Shown: positions 1 to 8,747, numbered from the stretch's first letter. The stretch: DNA of 64,000 nucleotides from Candidatus Zhuqueibacterota bacterium (GCA_022616415.1 JAKEEU010000362.1:30676-94675); one strand, 5' to 3'. Notes: a model not told the origin generated them from the letters alone. A program made the numbers and translations.

Positions 1-1
1 T

Positions 2-106
2 CTGCCGGTGGGTTTGGCGACGCTGATATTTTTAGCACTGGTGCGAAAAGGCGCGTTTATCGATTTGAAGTCGTTCGGGATGAAGAAAGCGGTGGAAGCG
101 GCGTAG
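2..106 (+). CDS. C-terminal end of a membrane protein (partial)
   Basis: An open frame runs in from the left edge and stops at TAG (104-106), leaving 34 residues. The first 13 or so (LPVGLATLIFLALV) are hydrophobic and read as the last membrane helix, followed by a short basic tail. The rest lies outside the window, so the family cannot be named. Confidence 0.5.
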   Translation: MPVGLATLIFLALVRKGAFIDLKSFGMKKAVEAA

Positions 107-131
107 TGATTTCCAATAGTAGGAAATAGTG

Positions 132-908
132 CTATGCAAGCTTGATAAGCTCTTCGAAACAAAGTCGCGCTTCAGTCTTGAGGTCCTCAATGTCGGATTC
201 CCGAATCAAAATGTTGCGGTTGTGCGCTCCCCAATCTCCGATACGTTTAAGTTTGGGTAGAGCCCCCAACGCATTTCTTGAAAGCCCAAAAGGATTGGTG
301 GCCAGGAGGTCGTCAATAAGTCGTTCTAATTTATAATAGTGTCCGGTTGCAGAATTTCGGGCTGTTGCGGTACTGCCTTTTTTCTCGTGAACCTGAATAA
401 TCAGAGTTTCAAGCAGACGCCGCATAAGAACACTACAGCCGTTGTATGCCCCGTTCCGAAAGCAACGATTAATCTCAAAAGTAATTTCTCTCACATATTT
501 ATCTTTTCCTTTGAACATTATATGATCTTCAGGAAGGATCACCCCTGCCGTAACAGCCAAAGCCATTTCAACTCGATATATCTCCGGCCTAGCCTGCAAG
601 AACCAGAGCGTCTTCAATTCCTCAATAGCTTGTTTATGATCATCAATATTGCCCGGAAAATCCGCAACAAGAAGATTGACTCGATTTGAAAACTTTTTTA
701 TAGCGCGAGCAACGAGAGGAAAAGAATCGCGAGGGAAATTCTTCACCAATTCTGCAGAGCGTGTCCTAAGCTCGGCAAGACGTCCTCTGAAATCTTTGGT
801 CTTAGGATCTTCGTATTGCAAAGCAACAAAACTCGGGCCGACAGAAGAAAGAATTTCTCCAAGGTCGTCAAGCAATTCATCCATCTCGGCCAATTCACGA
901 GGTCCCAT
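132..908 (-). CDS. HEPN-like DUF4145-type protein
   Basis: A 258-residue cytosolic protein. The N-terminal half is helical with no known motif. The C-terminal half resembles DUF4145/HEPN-like domains: a YNGCSVLMRRLLETLI helix (about residues 155-170), a YYKLERLIDDLL helix, and near the end IGDWGAHN, which matches the conserved R/K-x-x-GDxGAHN block. Related HEPN-fold proteins occur in abortive infection and toxin-antitoxin settings, but DUF4145 itself has no proven reaction. It starts 21 bases after the stop of the upstream small gene and shares its promoter. A defence role is inferred from fold and pairing only. Confidence 0.6.
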   Translation of the reverse strand: MGPRELAEMDELLDDLGEILSSVGPSFVALQYEDPKTKDFRGRLAELRTRSAELVKNFPRDSFPLVARAIKKFSNRVNLLVADFPGNIDDHKQAIEELKTLWFLQARPEIYRVEMALAVTAGVILPEDHIMFKGKDKYVREITFEINRCFRNGAYNGCSVLMRRLLETLIIQVHEKKGSTATARNSATGHYYKLERLIDDLLATNPFGLSRNALGALPKLKRIGDWGAHNRNILIRESDIEDLKTEARLCFEELIKLA

Positions 909-929
909 AGCCTTTTATCCTTATTATCG

Positions 930-1349
930 CTATGGGTTAACATATTTCCAAACTTTTTGCTTTGCACCGTGATCCTTTATGCGCCGGAGCTCTCTTTCGC
1001 GAACTAAAGCCTGTAACGGCCCGCTCAAAGCAGTCAACGGATGAATCCAACCGTGTGCTTGTAGCTCAGATTTTATTTCTGACATTGATCGTGGCACAGC
1101 AAAGAATCCCTCATCCCTCAACAAAAGAATGCGAGTTTTTGTTGAACCTGCCGTCTTCGATAGTCTTGATTTTTCATGAGTTATTCTGCTCAAAGGCTCG
1201 TTTACAATTAGTCGGCCGGGCGATTCTGAAGCCAACAAATGCTGTAAAAAAACCTCGAAGGCTTTTGTTCGCAATTCAGTCTCTGACATATCAGAGACGG
1301 CATCTTGGGCCTTTTTTCGTATTTCTCTCAACTTCTCAGAGGTCAACAT
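930..1349 (-). CDS. small hypothetical protein, partner of the HEPN-like gene
   Basis: A 139-residue protein of no family I recognise. The N-terminal third is charged and helical (MLTSEKLREIRKKAQ); the C-terminal part (RSMSEIKSELQAHGW to VRERELRRI, about residues 90-125) could be a winged-helix-like DNA or RNA binding module, but this is only an impression. The ATG at 1349 is chosen because TTGGAGGAT gives a strong ribosome site six bases upstream; a TTG 12 bases earlier is less likely. It is the first gene of a two-gene unit with the HEPN-like protein and may be its antidote or regulator. Confidence 0.55.
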   Translation of the reverse strand: MLTSEKLREIRKKAQDAVSDMSETELRTKAFEVFLQHLLASESPGRLIVNEPLSRITHEKSRLSKTAGSTKTRILLLRDEGFFAVPRSMSEIKSELQAHGWIHPLTALSGPLQALVRERELRRIKDHGAKQKVWKYVNP

Positions 1350-1438
1350 TTTATCCTCCAATGAATCTTGTCGGTGCTTTCATCAATCGAAATTTGAGTA
1401 CTTGATCCGAGGATATTCTCCACGCAAATTGTGAAAAT

Positions 1439-1467
1439 AATATATAAACTGCTCCATGCAATGTCAA
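1439..1467 (-). promoter_or_regulatory. near-consensus sigma-70 promoter for the HEPN-like pair
   Basis: On the minus strand TTGACA (1467-1462), a 17-base spacer and TATATT (1444-1439) lie about 90 bases upstream of the start at 1349. The rest of the 1350-1596 gap shows no gene on either strand. Confidence 0.7.
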
Positions 1468-1596
1468 GGAATTCCTACAAATATCGCCAAGATTTGATGA
1501 ACATAACTGACAAAACTGCTGCCTGCTGTGTTCATCAATCATTTGGGAACATTAAACAGTATGCTGACACAGAGTGATCTAAAAAATATTTGCTCG

Positions 1597-2421
1597 TCAC
1601 TCATTCGCCATTTTTATCGTCACCGTCAAATTCTGATCTCCCCGCAGCACCCCGATCTCTACACTTTGGGCTTCTTTTTTCGCGGCAAAGGCTTTCATAA
1701 AATCGTCGAAATCGCGCAACTCATCTTTGTCAAGGCGCAGCAAAATATCTCCGGCGCGCAGGCCGCTTTTACTGGCCGGGCCGTTCTCCATCACGTCCGC
1801 GACCAGCACACCCTCACGACGGCCGAAAAAATCCGCCAAGCTCTCGGTCAATTCCTGCAGCTTGATGCCCCAGCTCGTAATCTCGGTTTGACCGGAGGTT
1901 TCTTCTCTTTCTTTCGTCTTTAAATCCGACATCGATTGCAGCAAATGCGGCATGGCATAAATCGGCGCCTCGACGCGCAGCGACAGCGCAATCGCATCGC
2001 TTGGCCGGGCGTCGATCTGATGCGTGCGGCCATTTTGCTTCAAGGCAATTTCAGCGTAATAGACACCGTCGCGCAGATCCGTAATCGTCACCTTTTCAAC
2101 GCGGATTTCCAGAGCTTTGAAAATGCTGGCGAGCAGATCGTGGGTCAGCGGGCGCTTGGCAGTTTGGCCGTTGCGACCCAATTGGATGGACAGCGCCTGG
2201 TCGCCGCCGACGGCAATAGGCAAAAATTTCTCCCCGGCTTCATCGGTGAGCACCACGGCGATTTCTTCCTGCCCCATGCTCGCTTGCAGTGAATGGATGC
2301 GCATGCGCACCGCTTTGGAATCTTTTGCCAGCGAGCAGAAACTGGCCATTCCCCAGGCGATGAAAACTAACAACAGGACGGCGAGGCGGCCCCAAAAACC
2401 TTGCGAGCGAAAAATTTTCAT
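1597..2421 (-). CDS. bifunctional-nuclease (DUF151) domain protein with C-terminal PDZ domain
   Basis: A 274-residue exported protein. Residues 1-33 carry a signal peptide or anchor (GRLAVLLLVFIAWGMASF). The next ~130 residues match the DUF151/BFN family: EIAVVLTDEAGEKFLPI, RPLTHDLLASIFKAL and IDARPSDAIALSLR are its hallmark segments. After a linker, a PDZ domain (about 180-270: VLVADVMENGPASKSGLRAGD, FDDFMKAF) would bind peptide ends or regulate. The open frame extends much further upstream, but the start at 2421 is supported by ATGA overlap with the rlmD stop and by the signal peptide. DUF151 proteins are called nucleases from plant work; function in bacteria is unsettled. Confidence 0.85.
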   Translation of the reverse strand: MKIFRSQGFWGRLAVLLLVFIAWGMASFCSLAKDSKAVRMRIHSLQASMGQEEIAVVLTDEAGEKFLPIAVGGDQALSIQLGRNGQTAKRPLTHDLLASIFKALEIRVEKVTITDLRDGVYYAEIALKQNGRTHQIDARPSDAIALSLRVEAPIYAMPHLLQSMSDLKTKEREETSGQTEITSWGIKLQELTESLADFFGRREGVLVADVMENGPASKSGLRAGDILLRLDKDELRDFDDFMKAFAAKKEAQSVEIGVLRGDQNLTVTIKMANE

Positions 2422-3839
2422 TTTTCCAAAACTCCCACCACTTCGATGTGGCTTGTGTGCGGAAACATATCGACAGGCTGCGCTTTTTTCAAGCCATAGC
2501 CCATCATGGACAATTCTTTCACGTCGCGCGAAAACGTGCTCGGATTGCAGGAAACGTACACGATGCGCTGCGGCCCCAGCTCGATGAGCTTTTGCACGAC
2601 TTTGGGATGCATGCCGGCGCGCGGCGGATCGATGATGACAACGTCCGGCCTGCCCCAGCGCCGCGTGAGAATCGGCACCTGCGCCAGCTCGTCTTTCAAA
2701 TCGCCGAGCACGAAGTGGCAGTTCATCACCTCGTTCAAGCGGCAATTCACGCCGGCATCGTGAATCGCCTGCGGCACGATCTCGAAGCCGACAACCTGTT
2801 TGGCCTGCGACGAAACAAAAATCGAAATCGTCCCGGCGCCGCAATAAAGATCGTACACCGTCTCCTCGCCGGTGAGCCCGGCAAAATCACGCGCCACTGC
2901 ATAGAGCTTCTCCGCGCCCTCGGTGTTAGTTTGAAAAAACGAGTTGGCGGAAATGCGAAACAGAAAAGCGCCAATGCGCTCGTGAATGTGGCCTGTTCCG
3001 TGCAAAACAATTTCCTCTTCGCCGATAGCCACCTGTGCTTTGGAGCGGTTGAGGTTGTGTACGATGGTGGTGATCTGTGGAAATTTCGCGAGCAACGCTT
3101 CGGCAAGTTGTTGCACGGCTTCTCGTCCCTCCGGAACGTCGGCGGTGACGACATTGACCATCACCTCGCCGGTCTTTTTTCCCTCACGAATCACCAGAAA
3201 GCGCCAAAAGCCGGTGTGACCGAAAGTCGTGTACGGCAGCAACGGATGGCGTTCGGTGAAAGCACGCACGACACCGAGAATCTCGTTGCTCATCGCCGAT
3301 TGCAGGTGGCAATCCTCAATCACCAGTGTTTTGTCGTAGCGATTGCGGGCGTGCAAGCCGAGCGCAAAATCTTTGGGGAGCTTGACGTCGTTGCCGGCGA
3401 TCTCCGCGCGCGTCAGCCAGCGCTGGCGCGAGAACGAGAACTCCATCTTGTTGCGATAGAAAAAAATTTGCGGCGAGCCGATAACCGGGAGCACCGGCGG
3501 CTCGGAAATGTCACCGATATGTTCGAGCAGCTCTGCAACCTGCCGCTGCTTGGAAGCGAGTTGGATCGGATAATCGAGATTTTGCAGCAGGCAACCGCCG
3601 CAATCATCGAAATGCCGGCAGCGCGGCTCGACAAAGTTGGGCGACTGCTGCAGCACTTCGAGCGACCGGGCCTCGGCGTAGCCTTTTTTCTTTTTCACAA
3701 TCTGCGCGCGTACGCGCTGCCCCGGCAACGCCTCTTCGACGAAAATCACGTACCCATTCAACCGCGCCACGCCTTTAGTGCCGTAAGCCAGCGATTCGAC
3801 GTTGAGCTCCAACTCGAGGCCTTTTTTTAAGTCAAGCAT
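2418..3839 (-). CDS. rlmD: 23S rRNA (uracil-C5)-methyltransferase, RlmD/RumA family
   Basis: A 473-residue tRNA/rRNA m5U methyltransferase. An N-terminal TRAM RNA-binding domain (about 8-62) is followed by the iron-sulfur ligands C74-x5-C80-x2-C83 and a fourth Cys in VIEDCHLQS. The SAM-binding motif is YDLYCGAGTISIF, the substrate motif IIDPPRAGMHP, and the catalytic Cys lies in YVSCNPSTFSRD. Length and four Cys ligands fit RlmD or RlmC/RlmD-type enzymes that methylate U1939 (or U747) of 23S rRNA; which site cannot be decided by eye. Its stop overlaps the start of the DUF151-PDZ gene by four bases, so the two are translationally coupled. Confidence 0.92.
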   Translation of the reverse strand: MLDLKKGLELELNVESLAYGTKGVARLNGYVIFVEEALPGQRVRAQIVKKKKGYAEARSLEVLQQSPNFVEPRCRHFDDCGGCLLQNLDYPIQLASKQRQVAELLEHIGDISEPPVLPVIGSPQIFFYRNKMEFSFSRQRWLTRAEIAGNDVKLPKDFALGLHARNRYDKTLVIEDCHLQSAMSNEILGVVRAFTERHPLLPYTTFGHTGFWRFLVIREGKKTGEVMVNVVTADVPEGREAVQQLAEALLAKFPQITTIVHNLNRSKAQVAIGEEEIVLHGTGHIHERIGAFLFRISANSFFQTNTEGAEKLYAVARDFAGLTGEETVYDLYCGAGTISIFVSSQAKQVVGFEIVPQAIHDAGVNCRLNEVMNCHFVLGDLKDELAQVPILTRRWGRPDVVIIDPPRAGMHPKVVQKLIELGPQRIVYVSCNPSTFSRDVKELSMMGYGLKKAQPVDMFPHTSHIEVVGVLEK

Positions 3840-3869
3840 GGTTTACTGCAGTCGTCTGCGTTTGTCCAT

Positions 3870-5087
3870 TTAGCCAGTGTGTAACTTCACCAGCTCCGTC
3901 TGTGCCGGTGTGTGAACTTCCGGCCCCTGGTCGTCGAAATAAACGTCGATCTCGCTGCGCACGCCAAATTCCGGCAGGTAAATCCCCGGTTCGATGGAAA
4001 ACGCCGAGCCGGGAATGATGAAACGGGAGTCGCGCGTTTCGTAGCCGTCCATATTCACGCCGTTGCCGTGCACGCTCGTGCCGATGCTGTGCCCGGTACG
4101 ATGGAAGAAGTATTGGCCGTAACCAGCGTTGGTTATATGCTGGCGCACGACTTCGTCAACGCGATATCCCGGCACCACATTTCCAGCCGCAGTTTGCTGG
4201 CGGATAAAATCGACGGCGCGGTCGCGCGCGGTCACCACAGTTTGAAAAACTTTTTGAACTTTATCCGGCACATTCTGGCCGGCGTAACCCATCCACGTGA
4301 TGTCGGCATAAACGGCGCGCGGCTTCAAAATTTTTGCCCACAGGTCGATGAGAATGACGTCGCCGCGGCGAATCGGGCTGAACGCCTGCGCCGTCGGTGC
4401 ATAATGCGGGTTGCTGGCGTTCGCATTTACCGCCACGATCGGCATGTCTTCGATCATGGCGCCGGCCGCTTGAATCTCTTTGACGATGAACTGCTGGACG
4501 TCGTATTCGTTAATCGGCTGTTGCGCTTGCAATGCCGCTTCGATTTTTTTGAAGGCTTTCTGTTGCGTGGCGTGCAGAATTTTCGCCGCCGCGATGTGGC
4601 CTTGCAGTTGATCCGCATCCCACCGCGCTTGGAAGAGTTGAATGAGATTGGCTGAGGAAACGACGTCGGCGCCGAGCGAGCGAATCAATTCCAGCATTCC
4701 GGCGTCGACGTACGAAACGGTGGGCACGTCACTCATCGGCGAGTATTCCATGGCCAAACGCGGATTGGCCTTGCCGGTGCTTTTCAATAAATCGCGCAGC
4801 CGTTGGTGCAATTCCTGCCAGCCGGCATAATAAACCGCCCGGCCCGGCAGCGGGGGAAAATTGGCCTGCTCGATTTTATGCCCGAGCAAAATCGCCTCGC
4901 CTTTGGCGGGAATGAGGTAAAACCAGCGGCGCGTCACCATGTGGCCGCTGAAAACAAAAAGCTCGCGCGCCACCGCATTGATGCTGTGAAAATCATAAAT
5001 CAGCCAGCCATCGAGCTGCGCAGCGGCAAGCGCACTTTGCACTTCGGCAAGATTCAGCAAAAAACCGTTGAAACCGGGTTGCGACAT
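3870..5087 (-). CDS. M24 family aminopeptidase (Xaa-Pro aminopeptidase-like)
   Basis: A 405-residue cytosolic metallopeptidase of the creatinase/Xaa-Pro aminopeptidase class. The N-terminal creatinase-like domain covers roughly 1-160; the pita-bread domain follows. Dimetal ligands are visible: Asp in VILIDLWAKI, Asp in VYADITWMGY, His in HRTGHSIGTSVHG, Glu in FSIEPGIYLPE and Glu in VRSEIDVYF. Such enzymes remove the N-terminal residue from X-Pro peptides. A strong GAGGAGG site precedes the ATG at 5087. It lies 30 bases upstream of rlmD on the same strand. Exact substrate is not readable. Confidence 0.88.
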   Translation of the reverse strand: MSQPGFNGFLLNLAEVQSALAAAQLDGWLIYDFHSINAVARELFVFSGHMVTRRWFYLIPAKGEAILLGHKIEQANFPPLPGRAVYYAGWQELHQRLRDLLKSTGKANPRLAMEYSPMSDVPTVSYVDAGMLELIRSLGADVVSSANLIQLFQARWDADQLQGHIAAAKILHATQQKAFKKIEAALQAQQPINEYDVQQFIVKEIQAAGAMIEDMPIVAVNANASNPHYAPTAQAFSPIRRGDVILIDLWAKILKPRAVYADITWMGYAGQNVPDKVQKVFQTVVTARDRAVDFIRQQTAAGNVVPGYRVDEVVRQHITNAGYGQYFFHRTGHSIGTSVHGNGVNMDGYETRDSRFIIPGSAFSIEPGIYLPEFGVRSEIDVYFDDQGPEVHTPAQTELVKLHTG

Positions 5088-5238
5088 GTATTCCTCCTCT
5101 CCACTATAATTAGGTCATCAATGACAACGACTCCAATTACCACACCAACATGCACGGCTATAATTTACGGCGAAAAACTTTCAAGCGCAAATTGAATTTA
5201 AGCTTTTGTACGTACCCGCCAAGGCCTTGGCCGAGCGT

Positions 5239-6654
5239 TCAGTGCAAATACGGTACTACCAAAGTACCGTTGGGAATCACCAGTGCAGAAAAATTATCCT
5301 GTAAGAGCTTTGGCGCCGGCAACCCGAAAGGGCCATTCAAGGCGCCTTGAGGCATTTCGAGCCACGAGGCCGCCAGCACCAATGCCTCAGATAACGACGA
5401 CGCCGGAGTAAATCCCCATCTTCTTGCCGTCGCCTCTTCCAATGCCGTTACGGCGATGATTCGGACCTCACGTGCTTTTTGCAGAGTCGAAAGCGCGATG
5501 AGCGCGTCCGTATCGACGTGATGAAACACCCGGTGATGAAGGCTGCGCCAATCCTGCCCTTGATGATTGGGCAAGAATTGTGTTTCGGTTTCAACGCCGT
5601 TGGCGGCTTCCTCAAACCAACGGGACAGTGCCGGCGAGCCGAGGCCGTTGCCACATTCGGCCACAAAAATGATAACGCCACCGGGGCGCACCACCTGGCT
5701 GGCGCGATACAACGCGGCGTGGGCCGACCGAAAATCACTGTCGAATGGGTAACCGCCACCGCTGACGATGACGAGCGACGCCGGCTGGGCCACCGGGGCC
5801 AACATCATATCATCGAGCGTCCGGCAAGCGGCAGCAAAGGCCTGCAAAGGCTCTCCGGCAACAGCACCGATCATTTGCCCCTGATCGTTGAACACCGTGT
5901 GCAGCAGAAAGCTCGCGCTGATAAAGCGAAACGCTTCACGCGCATCTTCTTGCAGCGGGTTGCCTTCTACGACACCATCGCGGCAGCGCGGATGCAAGCG
6001 CAGGGCTTCCGGGTCGATGGCGAGCGCATGGTGACGGGCGATCGTTTCATGACCGGCGCAACCGGGAACGAGCAGGCGCGGGCCACCGCCATATCCAGTA
6101 AAAGGATGATGTGCCACGCTGCCGCAAAATACCACCTCATCCGCATCCAAAATCAGCCGGTTGATAAAAACCGGCGTGCCCCGGCGGGTGATACCGACAT
6201 ATTCGAGCGCTTTGGCATCGTCCGGATCATGCCGATAAAGACACGCTTTTTCTCCCACCAGTGCAGCGTAGTCATTCGCCGCCGCAGCCGTCGGCAATGG
6301 CGTTGCGGCACTTTTGGCAATCAAAATTCTGATTTCTTCGTTCGGCACGTGCAAACGCCGCAAGCGCTCGCGCAACACTGGCAAATAATATTCTGCGCCT
6401 GAAGGCGCCTCCGCCGGATCGGGCGCGACAATTAAAACATTGCGGCTGCCACGAAAAACCTGATCGAACGGATGGCAGCCCAACGGGCGATCGAGCGCTT
6501 GCGCCAAAATATCGACCGGTTTTTGCAGCGTTGCGATATGCCGAGCGTACAGTTCGACAAATTGGGACCCCGGTTTTCCTTTGGTTTTTTCCAGAGGAAG
6601 GTCGGGGACCGCTGTAGTTAAGATGCTGTTGCCAAATTTAAGCCGCAATTCCAT
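5239..6654 (-). CDS. LarA-family (lactate racemase-like) protein
   Basis: A 471-residue protein of the LarA/DUF2088 family, whose founding member racemises lactate with a nickel-pincer cofactor. The N-terminal domain holds PLGCHPFDQVFRGSRNVLIV; the central signature is HHPFTGYGGGPRLLVPG (about residues 180-196), which aligns with the family's HxFxGFxGGxKxxxPG. The Lys that carries the pincer cofactor in the founding enzyme appears as Arg here, and a further His-rich stretch (GHETIARHHAL) follows. No larB, larC or larE lies nearby. Substrate is therefore unknown; a hydroxy-acid racemase or epimerase role is an inference. Confidence 0.8.
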   Translation of the reverse strand: MELRLKFGNSILTTAVPDLPLEKTKGKPGSQFVELYARHIATLQKPVDILAQALDRPLGCHPFDQVFRGSRNVLIVAPDPAEAPSGAEYYLPVLRERLRRLHVPNEEIRILIAKSAATPLPTAAAANDYAALVGEKACLYRHDPDDAKALEYVGITRRGTPVFINRLILDADEVVFCGSVAHHPFTGYGGGPRLLVPGCAGHETIARHHALAIDPEALRLHPRCRDGVVEGNPLQEDAREAFRFISASFLLHTVFNDQGQMIGAVAGEPLQAFAAACRTLDDMMLAPVAQPASLVIVSGGGYPFDSDFRSAHAALYRASQVVRPGGVIIFVAECGNGLGSPALSRWFEEAANGVETETQFLPNHQGQDWRSLHHRVFHHVDTDALIALSTLQKAREVRIIAVTALEEATARRWGFTPASSLSEALVLAASWLEMPQGALNGPFGLPAPKLLQDNFSALVIPNGTLVVPYLH

Positions 6655-6703
6655 AGCAAATCAAGTTCTTCCAAAGACCAAGCAATAATAAATTGACCTT
6701 TTG

Positions 6704-6732
6704 AAGGTATTAGAATTTCAGCAAAATGTCAA
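6704..6732 (-). promoter_or_regulatory. probable promoter of the LarA-like gene
   Basis: Minus strand TTGACA (6732-6727), 17-base spacer, TACCTT (6709-6704), 50 bases upstream of the start at 6654. The -35 box is perfect, the -10 box weak. Confidence 0.5.
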
Positions 6733-7037
6733 CTTTTTTCAGAATTTTGATGAGCCCCAAATAATAAAATCACGATAATTGTCCTTTCATAAGACAGTGT
6801 TTTACGATGAAACATTGGAGCGATTTTTTTCGAGATTGGTGCGAGGTGGGTTGCGATATTTCGTTCTTTTAAAAAACAAAGAATTAACGCACGAACGTTT
6901 TCTTTGGTTAAAGCTGGCACGGATTTAGCTAAACTAATGTCACGCACAAGAAAGTGCTCTTTGAAACACTTCAGGGATGCTCCTTAATTGATCAACATCA
7001 TGCGCTGCGAGCAGGCTACGCCTGAAAGGAGACAAAC
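6733..7037. other. AT-rich divergent intergenic region
   Basis: Between the LarA-like promoter and the plus-strand receiver fragment. A 72-codon frame on the minus strand (6947-6729) has no ribosome site or recognisable motif, although its second half (KERNIATHLAPISKKIAPMF) has a protein-like look and could be a gene remnant. AAAGGAGA at 7026 is the ribosome site of the next gene. Confidence 0.4.
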
Positions 7038-7241
7038 TTGAAAGAAATTTTGCTATTTGGCCGAGTCGAAAACGAGGACTTGATTTGCAACCTCATGGAG
7101 CATGCTCAGGGCTACAAGTTTCGACACACCAGCAGCGCCACTAAGGCGCTAAAAATGTTGGAGAAAACCTCGCCAGAATTCATCATGGTGACCGGCAACA
7201 TTGGAAAAAATGGCGATGGGAGTTACTACATTGAGTTGTAA
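7038..7241 (+). CDS. truncated response-regulator receiver-like protein
   Basis: A 67-residue protein with a TTG start preceded by AAGGAGA at good spacing. The pattern EILLFGRVENEDLICNLM, then GYKFRHTSSATKALKMLEK, then PEFIMVTG follows the first three strands and two helices of a CheY-like receiver. The usual phospho-acceptor Asp at the end of strand 3 is not visible (FIMVTGNIGKNGDG), and the last two strands are missing, so it cannot work as a normal receiver. Either a remnant or a small decoy protein. It is single, with a terminator 120 bases downstream. Confidence 0.5.
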   Translation: MKEILLFGRVENEDLICNLMEHAQGYKFRHTSSATKALKMLEKTSPEFIMVTGNIGKNGDGSYYIEL

Positions 7242-7362
7242 GCCCAACTCTTTTTTATTTTTATCTCTTTTATCTTTTTGTTTTTCGGCTACCCCATCAT
7301 CCAATATACTTCCATCCCGATTTCCTTAATTCTTTAAGGAGGTCGGGACACCTACCCCAAAG

Positions 7363-7400
7363 AAAGGGACACGGTTTCGCGCGCTGTGTCCCTTTTTTTT
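7363..7400 (+). terminator. rho-independent terminator
   Basis: Perfect 10-bp stem: AAAGGGACAC (7363-7372) pairs with GTGTCCCTTT (7386-7395) across a 13-base loop, followed by a T run to 7400. It ends the receiver-fragment transcript. The stretch 7242-7362 before it holds no gene. Confidence 0.85.
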
Positions 7401-7423
7401 CGTAGCGCGGACTGCCAGTCTGC
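7401..7423 (-). repeat. 23-bp palindromic repeat, copy 1 (inverted)
   Basis: On the minus strand this reads GCAGACTGGCAGTC plus CGCGCTACG, two mismatches from the copies at 39346 and 62695. Its core GCAGACTGGCAGTCTGC is a hairpin. It lies directly after the terminator and 15 bases before the next gene. Confidence 0.7.
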
Positions 7424-7437
7424 AAGAATGTATCGGC

Positions 7438-8706
7438 GTGAAACAACCCCCACTTAGCCCTATCGTTAAACTGGCTGTTTCATTCGGATACACTTTGAAA
7501 AACCCCTTGCTTCTTCCCTCTCGTTTCCATATCTTTCATTTGCAATTCGCCGACAATTTGATTGCGGAACGTAATGACAGCGATGCGATGAGTGCCAACT
7601 CGATTTTTCTTCCAATCATTAATTCCCCCGCCCCTGCACCAGTTGCGGTTCAGGACAATCAATCGCGATCCCGCCAGATCGATTTGGGCATCGGCAAGGA
7701 AGTCTCCATTCCACAACTCTTGAAGAGCCTGACTCTGCGCCGTTTGTGGAACGCGCTAAAAATTCTCGCTTCGTTTCTGCTTTCGGCCATCACCAAGAAG
7801 ATCCTCGTTTGGGGCGTGCCACCGATTCTCACCATCGAGCCGACTAACCTTTGCAACCTACGCTGCCCGTTGTGCGTTACCGGCAACGGCTCGATGGCGC
7901 GGGAAAATGGCCGTATGGATTTTCCAACCTATAAACGTCTCATCGACGATTTGGCGGATCGCGCCATTTATATCGTGCTCTTCCATCAAGGCGAGCCGTA
8001 TATCAACCGCCAGTTCAACGAATTTGTCGCGTACGCCAAACAACGTGGCTTGTACGTCACCACCAGCAGCAACGCGCATTATTTCGATCCTAAAACCGCC
8101 GAAGCCACGGTAGCCAGTGGTCTCGACACCATTATCATTTCGGTGGACGGCGCCACGCAAGAGAGTTACAGCCATTACCGCGTCGGCGGCTCTTTGCAAA
8201 AAGTATTGGAAGGAACGCGCAATTTAGTTGCCGCCAAAAAACGCCTGCGCAGCAAAACGCCGTATGTTTATATGCAATTCATCGTCATGAAGCACAACGA
8301 GCACGAACTGGCGGCGATGGAAAAGCTGGCCGCGGAGCTCGGCGTCGACCGTCTCTTGAAAAAAACCGTGCAAGTCGAAACCTTTGCAGAAGCGCAAGAA
8401 TGGCTGCCCTCCGCCGAACGATTCCGGCGTTACAATTTAACCGAAGAAAATTTTATCGTAAAAAATGGCGGAAAAGGCGCCTGCCCACGGCCGTGGCTGA
8501 CCACGCTGGTGAATTGGGATGGCAGCGTCGTCCCGTGCTGCTTCGACAAAAACGGCCATCATACCACCGGCGACACCCGCACGGCAAGCTTTATGTCAAT
8601 TTGGAAATCAACAAAATATTCGGATTTTCGCCGAACTCTGCTGAACGATCGTCAATCTATTGAAATGTGCAAAAATTGCAATCAGGGAATCGGGTTGTTC
8701 ATTTAA
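7438..8706 (+). CDS. radical SAM protein with SPASM-type C-terminus
   Basis: A protein of up to 422 residues. The radical-SAM cluster ligands are in PTNLCNLRCPLCVTGNG (CxxxCxxC, about residue 140), followed by a TIM-barrel with FHQGEPYINRQF and SVDGATQESYSHYR. The C-terminal PRPWLTTLVNWDGSVVPCCFD, then ...CKNCNQG, is a SPASM/twitch cluster domain of the kind used in peptide or sugar modification. The start is uncertain: GTG 7438 or ATG 7588 (50 residues shorter; the extra segment looks unconserved). It heads the envelope-glycan-like cluster, suggesting a role in modifying a cell-envelope precursor; substrate unknown. Confidence 0.88.
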   Translation: MKQPPLSPIVKLAVSFGYTLKNPLLLPSRFHIFHLQFADNLIAERNDSDAMSANSIFLPIINSPAPAPVAVQDNQSRSRQIDLGIGKEVSIPQLLKSLTLRRLWNALKILASFLLSAITKKILVWGVPPILTIEPTNLCNLRCPLCVTGNGSMARENGRMDFPTYKRLIDDLADRAIYIVLFHQGEPYINRQFNEFVAYAKQRGLYVTTSSNAHYFDPKTAEATVASGLDTIIISVDGATQESYSHYRVGGSLQKVLEGTRNLVAAKKRLRSKTPYVYMQFIVMKHNEHELAAMEKLAAELGVDRLLKKTVQVETFAEAQEWLPSAERFRRYNLTEENFIVKNGGKGACPRPWLTTLVNWDGSVVPCCFDKNGHHTTGDTRTASFMSIWKSTKYSDFRRTLLNDRQSIEMCKNCNQGIGLFI

Positions 8707-8747
8707 CGCATACCCCAAAATAAACTTAATGATCCTCCTTCAAAGCA

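Noticed and set aside
2422..2844. N-terminal extension of the DUF151-PDZ gene
   Set aside because: The extra 141 residues are Arg/Ala/His-rich shadow of rlmD; the signal peptide and ATGA overlap place the start at 2421.
2448..3830. 460-codon plus-strand open frame
   Set aside because: It lies wholly opposite rlmD, which has clear motifs; the product (His/Arg/Asn-rich) has no domain and no ribosome site.
5479..6402. 307-codon plus-strand open frame
   Set aside because: Antisense to the LarA-like gene; composition is that of a GC-biased shadow frame.
6729..6947. 72-codon minus-strand frame as a gene
   Set aside because: No ribosome site, no recognised motif, and it overlaps the likely LarA promoter; described as intergenic with a possible remnant.
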